Assembly (NCBI RefSeq): GCF_009792295.1
Contig: NZ_CP039934.1
Span: forward strand, 3,368,501 to 3,432,500
Direction: 5' to 3'
Source: Myroides fluvii
GTDB taxonomy: Bacteria > Bacteroidota > Bacteroidia > Flavobacteriales > Flavobacteriaceae
Length of the DNA: 64,000 bases
The translations under genes and the position numbers were made by a program. The notes beneath the pieces are model-generated. The model worked only from the letters and a program-made list of their open reading frames with translations. It searched no databases and was not told where the DNA came from. Shown here piece after piece: positions 27,899 through 37,242 of the stretch (position 1 is its first letter; each line of letters starts with the position of its first letter).

Positions 27899-29350
27899 TT
27901 AGATAACTAGTAAGTCAACAAACTCATTTACATTTAGATTCACTAAAGTGTTGTAATCTAAAGAGTTTTCCATTACTACTCGTTGTTGTTTCTCTGGGTA
28001 AACACGAGCTAAGTTAATTTTGTATTTTTTAATTAACTCCGGAATTCCTTCCTCTCTTCTGCGTTTGTGTCCGATTGGGTACTCAACTACTACTTCATCA
28101 ATTGACGATCCATCATTGAACGTAATAGTCAATGCATTAGCAATTGAACGTTTTTCTGGATCGAAATAATCTTTTGTAAATTGAACGTCTTCCACACATT
28201 CCATTTTATCGCGTAATACGTCGATTCTCGCATCTGAAGCGATATTATCTTCGTAGTCTGCAGCAGTTAATCTTCCGTGGATTAATGGAACAGCAATCAT
28301 GTATTGAATACAGTGGTCACGGTCAGCTGGGTTGTCTAATGGCCCTTTTTTATCGATAATGCGGATTGCTGCTTCGTGCGTACGAATGGTAATCTTTTTA
28401 ATATCTTCTGTTGATTTTCCTAGCTCTTTTAATTTTGCATGTAACGTCATTGCCGCTTCTACTGCTGTTTGAGAGTGGAATTCTGCTGGGAACGAAATTT
28501 TGAATAATACGTTCTCCATTACGTAAGAAGAATAGTCTCTTTGGAATTTGAATGCATTTCCTTTGAAAGAAACATCATAGAATCCCCAAGTTTTCGCTGT
28601 TAAAACAGATGGATAGCCCATTTCTCCTGTTTTCGCCATTAAAGCTAAACGAACCGCACGCGACGTTGCATCTCCAGCAGCCCATGATTTACGGCTTCCT
28701 GTGTTTGGTGCATGACGGTACGTTCTCAACGCTTGTCCATCAACAAATGCTAAGGAAATAGCGTTGATTAATTCATCACGTGTTAATCCGATTAATTTAC
28801 CTACTACAGCTGTAGAGGCTAATTTTACTAATAATACGTGGTCTAATCCTACGCGGTTGAACGAGTTTTCTAAAGCCATAATTCCTTGCACTTCGTGTGC
28901 CATGATCATTGCTTCTAAAACTTGTTTCATTTTTAAAGGTGCTTTACCTTCTGCGATATTCGTTCTTGACAACCAATCTGCAGTTGCTAAAATTCCACCT
29001 AAGTTATCTGAAGGGTGTCCCCACTCTGCGGCTAACCAAGTATCGTTGAAATCTAACCAACGTACGATTGTTCCGATGTTAAATGCCGCTTGAATTGGAT
29101 CCAATTGGAATTGTGTTCCCGGTACTTTTGCTCCGTTTGGTACAATTGTTCCTTTTACTACAGGGCCTAATAATTTAGTACATGCAGGATATGTTAACGC
29201 TTCTAACCCACATCCTATCGTGTCTAATAGACAGTAATGTGCTGTTTTCCAAGCTAAATCGTTTTTAATCTCATAGTTTAATACGTAATCCGCAATGTCC
29301 ACTAATACTTGATCTGGTTGTGGTCGTTCGTTTGAAATGTGTAATGACAT
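27899..29350 (-). CDS. prpD: 2-Methylcitrate dehydratase (PrpD type)
   Basis: Dehydrates 2-methylcitrate to 2-methyl-cis-aconitate in the methylcitrate cycle. The 483 residues match the PrpD/MmgE family, without Fe-S cysteines. Diagnostic blocks are [10 protein letters not shown] (residues ~45-54), [38 protein letters not shown] and [16 protein letters not shown] separate aconitase, not in this window, would be needed to rehydrate the product. Third gene of prpB-prpC-prpD, 28 bases after prpC, followed by the hairpin and mmsA. Confidence 0.95.
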   Translation of the reverse strand: MSLHISNERPQPDQVLVDIADYVLNYEIKNDLAWKTAHYCLLDTIGCGLEALTYPACTKLLGPVVKGTIVPNGAKVPGTQFQLDPIQAAFNIGTIVRWLDFNDTWLAAEWGHPSDNLGGILATADWLSRTNIAEGKAPLKMKQVLEAMIMAHEVQGIMALENSFNRVGLDHVLLVKLASTAVVGKLIGLTRDELINAISLAFVDGQALRTYRHAPNTGSRKSWAAGDATSRAVRLALMAKTGEMGYPSVLTAKTWGFYDVSFKGNAFKFQRDYSSYVMENVLFKISFPAEFHSQTAVEAAMTLHAKLKELGKSTEDIKKITIRTHEAAIRIIDKKGPLDNPADRDHCIQYMIAVPLIHGRLTAADYEDNIASDARIDVLRDKMECVEDVQFTKDYFDPEKRSIANALTITFNDGSSIDEVVVEYPIGHKRRREEGIPELIKKYKINLARVYPEKQQRVVMENSLDYNTLVNLNVNEFVDLLVI

Positions 29351-29378
29351 TTTAAATTCTTATTTTTTAGTTATTAAA

Positions 29379-30530
29379 TTATTTTCTGTTTTTGATTGTA
29401 ACAAATTCTTGATTATCTGGTCCCGTGTAATTCGCACTTGGACGGATAATTTTTCCATCTTGGCGTTGCTCCATAATATGTGCACTCCAACCTGTAATAC
29501 GAGAGACTACAAAAAGAGGAGTAAACATCAACGTTGGCACGCCCATTTGGTGGTAAGATACCGCAGAGAACCAATCGAGGTTCGGGAACATTTTTTTCTC
29601 TTCCCACATCACGCGCTCTAAACGCTCTGCAATATTGTATAATAGCATATCTCCTGCTTCTTGAGAAAGCTCTTCGGCTACTTTTTTAATTACTTCATTT
29701 CTAGGATCTGATATCGTGTAAACCGGATGTCCAAAACCAATAATAACCTCTTTGTTTTCCACTCGTTTTCGAATGTCCTCTTCGGCTTGATCTGGACTGT
29801 TATAACGGCTTTGAATTTCAAAAGCTACTTCATTTGCTCCTCCGTGCTTTGGTCCTCTTAAGGCACCAATCGCTCCTGTTACACAAGAATAGAAATCTGA
29901 ATTCGTTCCTGCAATAACGCGACTTGTAAAGGTAGAGGCATTAAATTCGTGTTCTGCGTAGAGAATTAAAGATACTTGCATCGCTTTAACCCATGATTCT
30001 GATGGTTTTTTTCCGTGTAATAAATGCAAGAAATGCCCTCCGATTGTATCGTCATCTGTTTCTACATCAATTTCTTTTCCATTGTGGGTATAGTGATACC
30101 AATACAACAATCCAGAACCAAAAGAAGCTAATAACTTATCGGCAATGTCTCTTGCTCCAGCTGTATTGTGATCATCTTTTTCTGGTTGAATTGTACCAAT
30201 AGCTGATACCATTGAACGCATTACATCCATTGGATGTGCAGCAGCTGGAATATTTTTTAGAATACTGCGAACCGATTTTGGCAACCCGCGCAGCGATTTT
30301 AATTTCGCCTTGTAGTTTTTTAATTGTGCTTCGTTTGGCAATTGCCCGTATATCAAAAGGTATGCTACTTCTTCAAATTCAGCATTTTGCGCTAAATCTA
30401 AAATATTGTATCCTCTATAGTATAAGTCGTTTCCGCTTTTTCCAACGCTACATAAAGCCGTATTTCCAGCTGTAACTCCCGAAAGAGCCACGCTTTTCTT
30501 TGGCTTAAAAGTTGTTTCGTTATTTGACAT
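29379..30530 (-). CDS. prpC: 2-Methylcitrate synthase
   Basis: Condenses propionyl-CoA with oxaloacetate to 2-methylcitrate. The 383 residues fit the short citrate-synthase type II class. The catalytic His/His/Asp set can be seen in [26 protein letters not shown] and [27 protein letters not shown] is the family block before the second His. Residual citrate synthase activity is common in this family. The gene starts 1 base after prpB ends, and prpD follows, which supports methylcitrate rather than primary citrate synthase. Confidence 0.93.
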   Translation of the reverse strand: MSNNETTFKPKKSVALSGVTAGNTALCSVGKSGNDLYYRGYNILDLAQNAEFEEVAYLLIYGQLPNEAQLKNYKAKLKSLRGLPKSVRSILKNIPAAAHPMDVMRSMVSAIGTIQPEKDDHNTAGARDIADKLLASFGSGLLYWYHYTHNGKEIDVETDDDTIGGHFLHLLHGKKPSESWVKAMQVSLILYAEHEFNASTFTSRVIAGTNSDFYSCVTGAIGALRGPKHGGANEVAFEIQSRYNSPDQAEEDIRKRVENKEVIIGFGHPVYTISDPRNEVIKKVAEELSQEAGDMLLYNIAERLERVMWEEKKMFPNLDWFSAVSYHQMGVPTLMFTPLFVVSRITGWSAHIMEQRQDGKIIRPSANYTGPDNQEFVTIKNRK

Positions 30531-30531
30531 A

Positions 30532-31425
30532 TTATTGTTTTTTGAATAGGTTGTTTAATTTTTGCTCATAATCATGGTAGTTGATGCTTTGGTACAACTC
30601 CTCACGGGTCTGCATGGTGTCTAACACATTGGCTTGTGTCCCCTCTTGACGAAGATGGGTGTATACATTCAAAGCGGCTTTATTTGCTGCGCGGAAAGCG
30701 GATAGTGGATATAACACTAAGCCAACGCCTGCTGCTCTTAACTCTTCTACAGTATACATTTTTATCATGCCGAATTCGGTGATATTTGCCAATACAGGGA
30801 TTCCTGTAGCATCTACAAACTTTTGATAAAAAGTCAAATCGGGAACAGCTTCCGCAAAAATGAAATCTGCGCCCGCCTCTTTATAAGCAATGGCTCTTTC
30901 CAGTGTTTTTTCTAATCCTTCGTTAGCAAAAGCATCCGTTCGAGCACCTATAACAAAATGTTCGTCTGTACGAGCATCTACAGCCGACTTAATACGGTCA
31001 ACCATTTCTTGCTGACTCACCACCTCTTTTCCAGGACGGTGACCACAGCGTTTTGCTCCTACTTGATCTTCAATATGTAAAGCGGCAGCACCTGCCTTAA
31101 TAAGCGATTTTACAGTACGCGCTACGTTAAACGCAGACGGACCAAATCCCGTATCTACATCTACCATTAAAGGTAAATCACATATATTGGTAATGCGTTG
31201 TACATCAATTAAAACGTCTTCTAATGTGGTAATACCCAAATCAGGAACACCTAATGATCCCGCTGCAACACCGCCTCCTGATAAATAAATAGCATTAAAT
31301 CCTGCCTGTTGTGCTAATAAAGCGTGATTCGCATTAATGGCACCAACAATTTGGAGGGGACTTTCCTTCTGCATTGCCTCCCTGAAAAGTAATCCTGGAG
31401 ATTTGAAATTGTTTGTTTTGTTCAT
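30532..31425 (-). CDS. prpB: 2-Methylisocitrate lyase
   Basis: Cleaves 2-methylisocitrate to pyruvate and succinate, the last step of the methylcitrate cycle. The start at 31425 ([10 protein letters not shown]) gives 297 residues, the usual length; an in-frame ATG 60 bases upstream would add 20 residues not seen in the family. [37 protein letters not shown] and [13 protein letters not shown] are diagnostic, with the catalytic Cys at residue 127 (Cys123 in the E. coli enzyme). First gene of the eight-gene cluster; no clear promoter box was found upstream. Confidence 0.95.
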   Translation of the reverse strand: MNKTNNFKSPGLLFREAMQKESPLQIVGAINANHALLAQQAGFNAIYLSGGGVAAGSLGVPDLGITTLEDVLIDVQRITNICDLPLMVDVDTGFGPSAFNVARTVKSLIKAGAAALHIEDQVGAKRCGHRPGKEVVSQQEMVDRIKSAVDARTDEHFVIGARTDAFANEGLEKTLERAIAYKEAGADFIFAEAVPDLTFYQKFVDATGIPVLANITEFGMIKMYTVEELRAAGVGLVLYPLSAFRAANKAALNVYTHLRQEGTQANVLDTMQTREELYQSINYHDYEQKLNNLFKKQ

Positions 31426-31990
31426 TCTTATGGTTGTTAATAATCTACATTTTGAGTGTAAGTCGCAATTCGCCAAAAAACACACATCCTCTAGTGGACC
31501 GAATAGCCACAGTCTTTACTAGTCTCAAGGGGTGACAAACTACTTATATTTGATAAATATATGAATATTTTTATTGAAAATTTTTTTATATCTAAATTTC
31601 CATAAAATAAAATCAGCCAAATAAAAGTTAAATACTGTCGAATAGACAAAACAGCGATTAAATTAACCCTTTATTAAGAAGAAATAACAATCTACAAGGG
31701 CTAAAACTGAGGATTTATAATAAAAATAAAATCTAAGGATAGGATAAAACCCTTTAAAAAACCTATTCCTACGAAAAATAAATCACATTGCCTCTACTGC
31801 AATTGAGCGCGACACCCGGTGCATAAGACATCACCTTTATTCAAAGCCTGTAGATTTACTTTTTTTTCGCATTCTCAATATACTGATTTTTACTTTGTTG
31901 TACACAACGCAAGGGAAATATTAATGTTAAATAATTCAGCGATACCATTTTTGAACCACCTTAAACTAACACTTTAGCACAAACAAAAAA
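31426..31990. other. Long intergenic region upstream of prpB
   Basis: About 565 AT-rich bases. It must carry the promoter of the prp-valine cluster, but I found no good TAnnTTTG box. The only coding-like trace is a minus-strand open stretch at 31794-31874, bounded by stops and without a start, reading CEKKVN and later VLCTGCRAQLQ. This resembles the end of a small Cys-rich protein and could be gene debris. Otherwise nothing recognisable. Confidence 0.5.
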
Positions 31991-32016
31991 AAGCACCTGA
32001 TAATCAGGTGCTTTTA
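31991..32016 (-). terminator. Terminator of the dnaX / S1-protein unit
   Basis: AAAAGCACCTGAT and ATCAGGTGCTTTT form a near-perfect stem followed on the minus strand by T-rich sequence, 20 bases after the stop of the gene at 32035. Confidence 0.85.
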
Positions 32017-32034
32017 ATTAAATAGTTTACTTCG

Positions 32035-32865
32035 TTACTTCGAAAGGAAAATCCCTTTATCTGTAATCGTAATTTTCTTGTCTCTATACAAGCCTCCGAT
32101 GGCTTTTTTAAACATCTTTTTACTCATGTTCAGTACGGTGCGAATATCTTCTGGATGACTGTTGTCAGATAGTCCTAAAAAGCCGTTGTTTTCAATCAAA
32201 GCTGCTAGTACTTGTTCTGCACCATCCGTAATGGCCTCAAATCCTACACGTGTTCTAGAAACATCTATTTTTCCATCAGGACGTATATTCTTGATATACC
32301 CCACAATGCGATCTCCTGTACGCAAATCTTCAAAGACTTCATTCTTGTACATCAATCCCTTGTGTAGTTCATTAATAATAACATTAATTCCCAAATCAGT
32401 AATATGAGACACCACCAATTCCACTTCATCTCCAATATTCACTGTAATATTGTCATTATTCAAGAACTGATTCAATCGACTTGATCCAACTAAGCGATTC
32501 GACTTTTCGTCCAATTGCATGTACACCAAGTAGTAATTCCCCTCTTGCATTGGACGGGCTTGTTCTGCAAAAGGAACAAATAAATCCTTTTCCAACCCCA
32601 TGTCTAAAAATGCCCCAAATTGATTGGTAAAACTCACTTTTAACAAGGCGAATTCATCGATGTAAATATAAGGTTCTAATGTAGTAGCTACGGGTCTTTC
32701 CTCTTGATCCAAGTAAACAAAAACTACAATTTCATCTTCTACTTCTATATTTTTAGGCACGTATTTATTTGGCAATAGAATGTCCGTTTCTCCATCAGTT
32801 AAATACAAACCGATGCTCGTCTTTCTAGCTACTTTTAGCGTATTGTCATTTCCAATTTTAATCAT
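32035..32865 (-). CDS. CvfB-like S1 RNA-binding protein
   Basis: A 276-residue protein of the CvfB/YitL family, which has tandem S1-like OB folds and a C-terminal winged helix and binds RNA; in Staphylococcus CvfB affects virulence gene expression. S1-type strands are seen in LKVSFTNQFGAFLDMGLEKD and VGDEVELVVS-like segments, with GYIKNIRPDGKIDVSR as a third OB-like repeat and NMSKKMFKKAIGGLYRDKKI as the winged helix. It follows dnaX by 16 bases on the same strand. Its target in this group is unknown. Confidence 0.85.
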   Translation of the reverse strand: MIKIGNDNTLKVARKTSIGLYLTDGETDILLPNKYVPKNIEVEDEIVVFVYLDQEERPVATTLEPYIYIDEFALLKVSFTNQFGAFLDMGLEKDLFVPFAEQARPMQEGNYYLVYMQLDEKSNRLVGSSRLNQFLNNDNITVNIGDEVELVVSHITDLGINVIINELHKGLMYKNEVFEDLRTGDRIVGYIKNIRPDGKIDVSRTRVGFEAITDGAEQVLAALIENNGFLGLSDNSHPEDIRTVLNMSKKMFKKAIGGLYRDKKITITDKGIFLSK

Positions 32866-32881
32866 AAACGATTAGATTTTA

Positions 32882-34749
32882 CTAGTATTTAAATTCTAGA
32901 TCAAAGATTTCTTTCATATGCTGCATTGCAGGATTTAGCTCTATAAAACGAACTAATTTATCTTCTTTATCTAGTACTCTTTTTTGAATTTTAACTTCTT
33001 CATTAACTGTGATTTCAATTTCTAAATCATAGTTACTTAGTTTTTTTCGCAGGTAGTTAACTAAGTCAAACTTATTCTCGTCAAAACTGAGTTTTGAGCC
33101 TTCATTTGGCATTTCTAAAGAAACAGAAGCACCGTTAATTACTGGGGGAACCATTCCCATAAGCGAAGACATTAACATAAAGCCCGATCGAGCTAATTTA
33201 TCTGCATATTTACCCCACTCTTCCATAAATTGTCCTGATGTAAACGGTTCTTTAGGTAAATCATCGGGATTAACTACTTTCTTTTCAATGGAAGACTCCA
33301 TTTCCTTTCGCGCGCGAATACTAGAAAGAGAAAGGGCTGACACCTTTTTTTCTACAGGTACTGCGTCCGGAATAGGATCGACATCAAAGCGTGCTGGAGC
33401 TGTGTCATCTTCTATTGCCGCTGTTGTAACGGGTGCTGCAGGAGAAAGAGCTGAGCTTTGAATTTCTTCTGATTGGGGTTCATTTACCTGATTTACCTGA
33501 ACAACAGGCGCAACTTCTACAATAGCTTCAGTCGCTACAACTGGCTCTTGTGTCTGTTGTTCTATTGGTTGCACAACTGTAGGCGCAGTAACGGGCAGAT
33601 CTGAAGTAGACAACAACACTACTGCTGGCATCGATTCAATTCGCTTTACTGCATCAACTGGAATTATGAAAGATTTATCTTTTTTTTTTCGCCTTCATAA
33701 GATAAAGACGCCAATTTCATTAAACACAGTTCTACTAATAATCGTTGATTCTGACTCGCTTTATACTTTAAATCTGCTTCATTTGCCAAGTCAATTGCTT
33801 CCAATAAAAGAGCAACACTTGCTTTCTGTGCCTGCTCGTCAAACAATTGTCTTCCGTGCTCCCCTACTTCTAAAAGAGCGGCTGTTTCTGGCGTTTTACA
33901 AACCATAAGATTTCTAAAATGAGAAGCTAAGCCTGCAATAAAGTGCTGTGCATCAAATCCTTTGGCCAATATCGAATCAAAAGAAGTGAGCAAAGAGGGA
34001 ATATTATTAGCTAGAATCAAGTCGGTTACGCGAATATAGTACTCAAAATCAAGTACATTTAAGTTTTCGGCAACAGCTTGTCTTGTCAAGTTTTTTCCAC
34101 AATAAGACACCACACGGTCAAAAATAGACAAAGCATCTCGCATAGCTCCATCTGCTTTTTGTGCAATAATACGCAAGGCATCATTTTCATAAGTTATGCC
34201 CTGACTATTGGCTACTAAAGCCAAATGATCCGCCGCATCGGCGATGGTAATTCTCTTAAAGTCGAATATTTGGCAACGCGATAAAATCGTCGGTATAATT
34301 TTGTGTTTTTCTGTAGTTGCTAAGATGAAAATAGCGTGACGAGGTGGTTCTTCTAAAGTCTTTAAAAAGGCATTAAATGCTGCGGTTGACAACATGTGAA
34401 CCTCGTCAATAATATACACTTTGTACTTTCCTGTTTGTGGGGGTATACGCACCTGGTCAATTAGATTTCGAATATCATCCACCGAGTTATTTGACGCCGC
34501 GTCTAATTCAAAAACGTTAAACGTAAAATCTTCCGTAGGATCATCATACCCCACCTGGTTGATTTTACGAGCCAAAATACGCGCACAAGTGGTTTTCCCA
34601 ACTCCTCTAGGTCCGGTAAACAACAAGGCCTGCGCTAAGTGATTGCTCTCTATAGCATTTACTAAGGTATTGGTAATGGCTTGTTGCCCTACAACTTCTT
34701 GAAAAGTTTGTGGTCTATATTTTCTTGCTGATACGATAAATTGTTCCAT
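32882..34749 (-). CDS. dnaX: DNA polymerase III subunit gamma/tau, joined across a -1 frameshift
   Basis: Clamp-loader ATPase. The upstream frame (34749-33664, 361 residues) has GPRGVGKTTC (Walker A, ~46-55), VYIIDEVHML (Walker B, ~111-120) and PTILSRCQIF, and ends KKINLS. The downstream frame, open from before 33679 to 32882, carries a Pro/Val/Glu-rich linker and a tau-type C-terminal domain. An A10 run (33680-33689) contains A-AAA-AAG in the upstream reading frame, the E. coli dnaX slippery heptamer. A -1 shift there joins both frames into about 622 residues, a normal length for the group. The unshifted product would be a short gamma-like form. The Cys4 zinc motif is absent, as I recall for Flavobacteria. 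A homopolymer sequencing error or transcriptional slippage is possible instead. Confidence 0.9.
33679..33689 (-). other. dnaX slippery run (A10 G), candidate recoding site
   Basis: In the upstream dnaX frame the codons are GAA AAA AAA AAG, so A-AAA-AAG lies in the phase used in E. coli dnaX. A -1 step makes the next codon GAT (33679-33677), opening the tau frame; the unshifted frame stops five codons later (33664-33666). I saw no convincing downstream stem, so polymerase slippage on A10 is as likely as ribosomal frameshifting. Confidence 0.65.
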
Positions 34750-34765
34750 AAAATCACTATTACTG

Positions 34766-34795
34766 CAAAGGTAGCTTAATTTTTAGAAAGCCAAA
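34766..34795 (-). promoter_or_regulatory. Promoter of dnaX (-33 TTTG, -7 TACCTTTG)
   Basis: On the minus strand TTTG (34792-34795) and a perfect TAnnTTTG box (34766-34773) are 18 bases apart. The box ends 16 bases before the dnaX ATG. The -33 element overlaps the stop codon region of the DUF4294 gene. Confidence 0.65.
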
Positions 34796-34796
34796 A

Positions 34797-35492
34797 CTAT
34801 TCCCTCAATTCCAATGGAAAAAACTCTTCTTCTGAAATTTTGATTTCCCACATTTTTCTCAACGCATTAAAATCGATTTTTTGCTTGCCGCTGCTGCGCT
34901 CTAATTGATAGGTGTAGAATAAAAATTGCAATTGGGTTTCCAAATAAAAATCTTGTAAATTACTATCGGGATGATACTCAGACTTTAAGTCTAAATCAAA
35001 GGTTCTTGCTGTTGTATTAGACCAAAAAGCCGTCCATCCGCTTCTAAATTCCTTTATGAGCTTAAAGGTCGTTTCTCCCGTTTCTCGGTGTATTAATTTC
35101 AACAAAACTTTCCCGTCTTTTCGAGATAATTTTTTTAATTTCTCCTTAAACTGACTCTCTAAATATTTTTGCGAGCGTTTGATGTATTGTCGCTTTTGTT
35201 TATTGGTCTCTAATTTTTCTAAATTTTCATTGAGGATCATTAAATTTTCTGCGGTAGCACGAGCATAAGGATAAACTCGGCGAATGCGATTGCGCAAGAT
35301 ATTCATATCCTGTCGATATTGATCTTCTTTCGCATTGGATCCAATGTAAATCTCTGGAATACTATACTTTAAAGTATCGTCTTCTATTTCAATCATCGGC
35401 ACTAAACTAGGCACAGCTTGTAACTCCTTTTCCTGAGCCTGGGCGGATGTAAAACTAACGATGACAATAAAAAAGAAATATAGCTTTTTCAT
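34797..35492 (-). CDS. DUF4294-family exported protein
   Basis: A 231-residue protein with a cleavable signal peptide (MKKLYFFFIVIVSFTSAQAQ). The start at 35492 is chosen because it opens the signal peptide and lies 16 bases after a perfect TACATTTG box; a longer frame exists upstream. The mature part carries the DUF4294 core: EDQYRQDMNILRNRIRRVYP, ARATAENLMILNENLEKL, LKKLSRKDGKVLLKLIHRET and KEFRSGWTAFWSNTTARTF. This family is common in Bacteroidota, periplasmic by prediction, and without known function. It is divergent from the M42 peptidase gene. Confidence 0.82.
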   Translation of the reverse strand: MKKLYFFFIVIVSFTSAQAQEKELQAVPSLVPMIEIEDDTLKYSIPEIYIGSNAKEDQYRQDMNILRNRIRRVYPYARATAENLMILNENLEKLETNKQKRQYIKRSQKYLESQFKEKLKKLSRKDGKVLLKLIHRETGETTFKLIKEFRSGWTAFWSNTTARTFDLDLKSEYHPDSNLQDFYLETQLQFLFYTYQLERSSGKQKIDFNALRKMWEIKISEEEFFPLELRE

Positions 35493-35508
35493 AGGTAAAA
35501 AATATAAC

Positions 35509-35540
35509 CAAATGTAAAGAATTAGATTGAGTATTTCCAA
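35509..35540 (-). promoter_or_regulatory. Promoter of the DUF4294 gene (-7 TACATTTG)
   Basis: Perfect TAnnTTTG at 35509-35516 with TTG at 35538-35540 (21-base spacer). The box ends 16 bases before the start codon at 35492. Confidence 0.55.
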
Positions 35541-35549
35541 GCGAATCAG

Positions 35550-35557
35550 TACATTCG
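35550..35557 (+). promoter_or_regulatory. -7 box TACATTCG for the M42 peptidase
   Basis: Seven of eight bases match TAnnTTTG, 14 bases before the ATG at 35572. Forms a compact divergent promoter region with the DUF4294 gene. Confidence 0.4.
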
Positions 35558-35571
35558 TGTAAAAAATAATC

Positions 35572-36663
35572 ATGGATAAAAATACAATATTAAATCAGGA
35601 CTCCCTACATTTTTTAACGGACTACTTGAATAATGCTTCTCCAACAGGACATGAACATGTAGGTCAAAAACTGTGGATGAATTATTTAGAACCCTATGTA
35701 GACACTTTTATTACGGATACCTATGGCAATGCCGTAGGCGTTATTAATCCTGATGCCCCTTATAAAGTAGTTATTGAAGGACATGCAGATGAAATTTCAT
35801 GGTATGTGAAGTACATTACAGAAGATGGGTTTATCCATGTTGTTCGCAATGGAGGTAGTGATCACATGATTGCACCTTCTAAGCGCGTAAATATTCATAC
35901 TCCTAAGGGAATTGTTGAGGGAGTATTTGGTTGGCCAGCAATTCACATTAGAAATAGAGCTGGTAAAGAAGAATCACCAAAAATTGAAACCAATTTTATT
36001 GATGTTGGATGCGACAGCAAACAGGAAGTTTTAAATTTAGGCATTCATATTGGCTGCGTCATTACCTACCCGGATACATTTACGGTATTAAACAACAAAC
36101 GCTGGGTTTGTAGAGCCTTAGATAATCGCATTGGCGGATTTATGATCGCGGAAGTTGCTCGCTTATTAAAAGAAAATAAGAAAGAATTACCTTTTGGGCT
36201 TTATATTGTTAATGCAGTACAGGAAGAAGTAGGATTACGTGGAGCAGAAATGATTACGCAAACCATCAAACCGAATGTGGCGATTGTAACGGATGTTTGC
36301 CACGACTCTAATACCCCGATGGTTGATAAAAATATCGAAGGTGATAATACCATTGGAAAAGGACCTGTAATTGCTTATGCCCCAGCCGTACAGAACAACC
36401 TACGCGCCTTGATTGAACAAACCGCTGAGAAAAATGAAATTCCCTTTCAACGCAATGCCTTGTCACGCGTAACAGGAACGGATACAGATGCTTTTGCTTA
36501 TAGCAATGGCGGCGTAGCTTCAGCGCTAATTTCATTGCCTTTGCGCTATATGCACACCACAGTGGAAATGATTCACCGACACGATGTTGAAAACACCATT
36601 CAATTGATTTACCACACCCTATTGGAAATCGAAAACGGCGAGACCTTTTCGTATTTTAAATAG
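35572..36663 (+). CDS. M42-family metallo-aminopeptidase
   Basis: A 363-residue cytoplasmic peptidase of the M42 (glutamyl aminopeptidase/FrvX) family, with two metal ions and usually a dodecameric tetrahedral form. Metal and catalytic residues can be followed in EGHADEISWYV (His and Asp), RALDNRIGG (bridging Asp), VQEEVGLRGAE (catalytic Glu pair), VTDVCHDSN (Asp) and PLRYMHTTVEM (last His). LNNASPTGHEH at residues ~19-29 is the usual N-terminal motif. It is followed by the heptamer repeat array. Confidence 0.92.
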   Translation: MDKNTILNQDSLHFLTDYLNNASPTGHEHVGQKLWMNYLEPYVDTFITDTYGNAVGVINPDAPYKVVIEGHADEISWYVKYITEDGFIHVVRNGGSDHMIAPSKRVNIHTPKGIVEGVFGWPAIHIRNRAGKEESPKIETNFIDVGCDSKQEVLNLGIHIGCVITYPDTFTVLNNKRWVCRALDNRIGGFMIAEVARLLKENKKELPFGLYIVNAVQEEVGLRGAEMITQTIKPNVAIVTDVCHDSNTPMVDKNIEGDNTIGKGPVIAYAPAVQNNLRALIEQTAEKNEIPFQRNALSRVTGTDTDAFAYSNGGVASALISLPLRYMHTTVEMIHRHDVENTIQLIYHTLLEIENGETFSYFK

Positions 36664-36670
36664 GTGATTC

Positions 36671-36859
36671 GTTGACAGTTGACGGTTGACGGTTGACGGT
36701 TGACAGTTGACGGTTGACAGTTGACGGTTGACAGTTGACGGTTGACAGTTGACGGTTGACAGTTGACGGTTGACAGTTGACGGTTGATAGTTGACGGTTG
36801 ACGGTTGATAGTTGATAGTTGATAGTTGATAGTTGATAGTTGATAGTTGATAGTTGATA
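36671..36859. repeat. 27-unit 7-bp tandem repeat (GTTGACA / GTTGACG / GTTGATA)
   Basis: Twenty-seven consecutive 7-base units with no insertion or deletion, then two degenerate units (to about 36873). Units 1-16 are GTTGACA or GTTGACG, alternating strictly from unit 4 to 16. Units 17-20 mix GTTGATA and GTTGACG. Units 21-27 are all GTTGATA. It lies 7 bases after the peptidase stop codon. Its minus strand encodes a repetitive open frame, but I do not regard it as a gene. Likely a variable-number tandem repeat. Confidence 0.97.
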
Positions 36860-36973
36860 GTTGTGGGTTGATTTTTCTGATTTAAGGATATATCCTTTAA
36901 TCGATAATCTGGCGAAAAAGCAACTAGCAAAAAAGCAAACCTAAAGGTTGACGGAAAATCATCACTAATAGAC

Positions 36974-37000
36974 AAACCATTCCTGTGTAAGGGATGGTTT
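36974..37000 (+). terminator. Hairpin with T-run after the repeat array
   Basis: AAACCATTCC-loop-GGGATGGTTT followed by TTTCTTTT on the plus strand; fits as terminator of the M42 peptidase transcript, which would include the tandem repeat in its 3' UTR. The remaining bases between 36860 and 37242 hold this hairpin and the repeat at 37079-37104, and no gene. Confidence 0.7.
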
Positions 37001-37078
37001 TTTCTTTTAAAGTAATAATTTGCTATCAAAGACAATCTTCTTTTGACCGGTATATGGGGTATCCGTCTTGATTTTTTG

Positions 37079-37104
37079 TTTCTTTTGTATCAAGACAAAA
37101 GAAA
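37079..37104. repeat. Perfect inverted repeat TTTCTTTTGT-6-ACAAAAGAAA
   Basis: Ten-base arms with a 6-base loop, about 140 bases upstream of the MFS gene. It could be a dispersed flavobacterial intergenic repeat or a protein-binding site; no second copy was found in this window. Confidence 0.55.
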
Positions 37105-37242
37105 GTATGGTTTTTAGAAAATTGTCTTTTTAAAAGAATGTTGTAAGAACAAGTAAGCTTAGATCAGAGAAAACTAAACGGTTCAGTGATTACCAATTTC
37201 CTATAAAAGTGTATCTTCGCGGATTAATTTTTTTCAACCTAT

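Noticed and set aside
32882..33631. Separate 249-residue Pro/Val-rich gene downstream of dnaX
   Set aside because: The frame is open upstream of its ATG up to the A10 run and continues dnaX in the -1 frame; the ATG is internal. It is the tau C-terminal part.
36671..36859. Tandem repeats considered as a CRISPR array
   Set aside because: Units are 7 bases and contiguous, without spacers, and there are no cas genes nearby.
36619..37035. Minus-strand open frame of 138 residues with Asn-Tyr-Gln-Leu-Ser-Thr repeats
   Set aside because: It is only the translation of the 7-bp tandem repeat; a 7-bp unit gives a 7-residue periodic product in any open frame. It overlaps the peptidase end and has no start signal or family.
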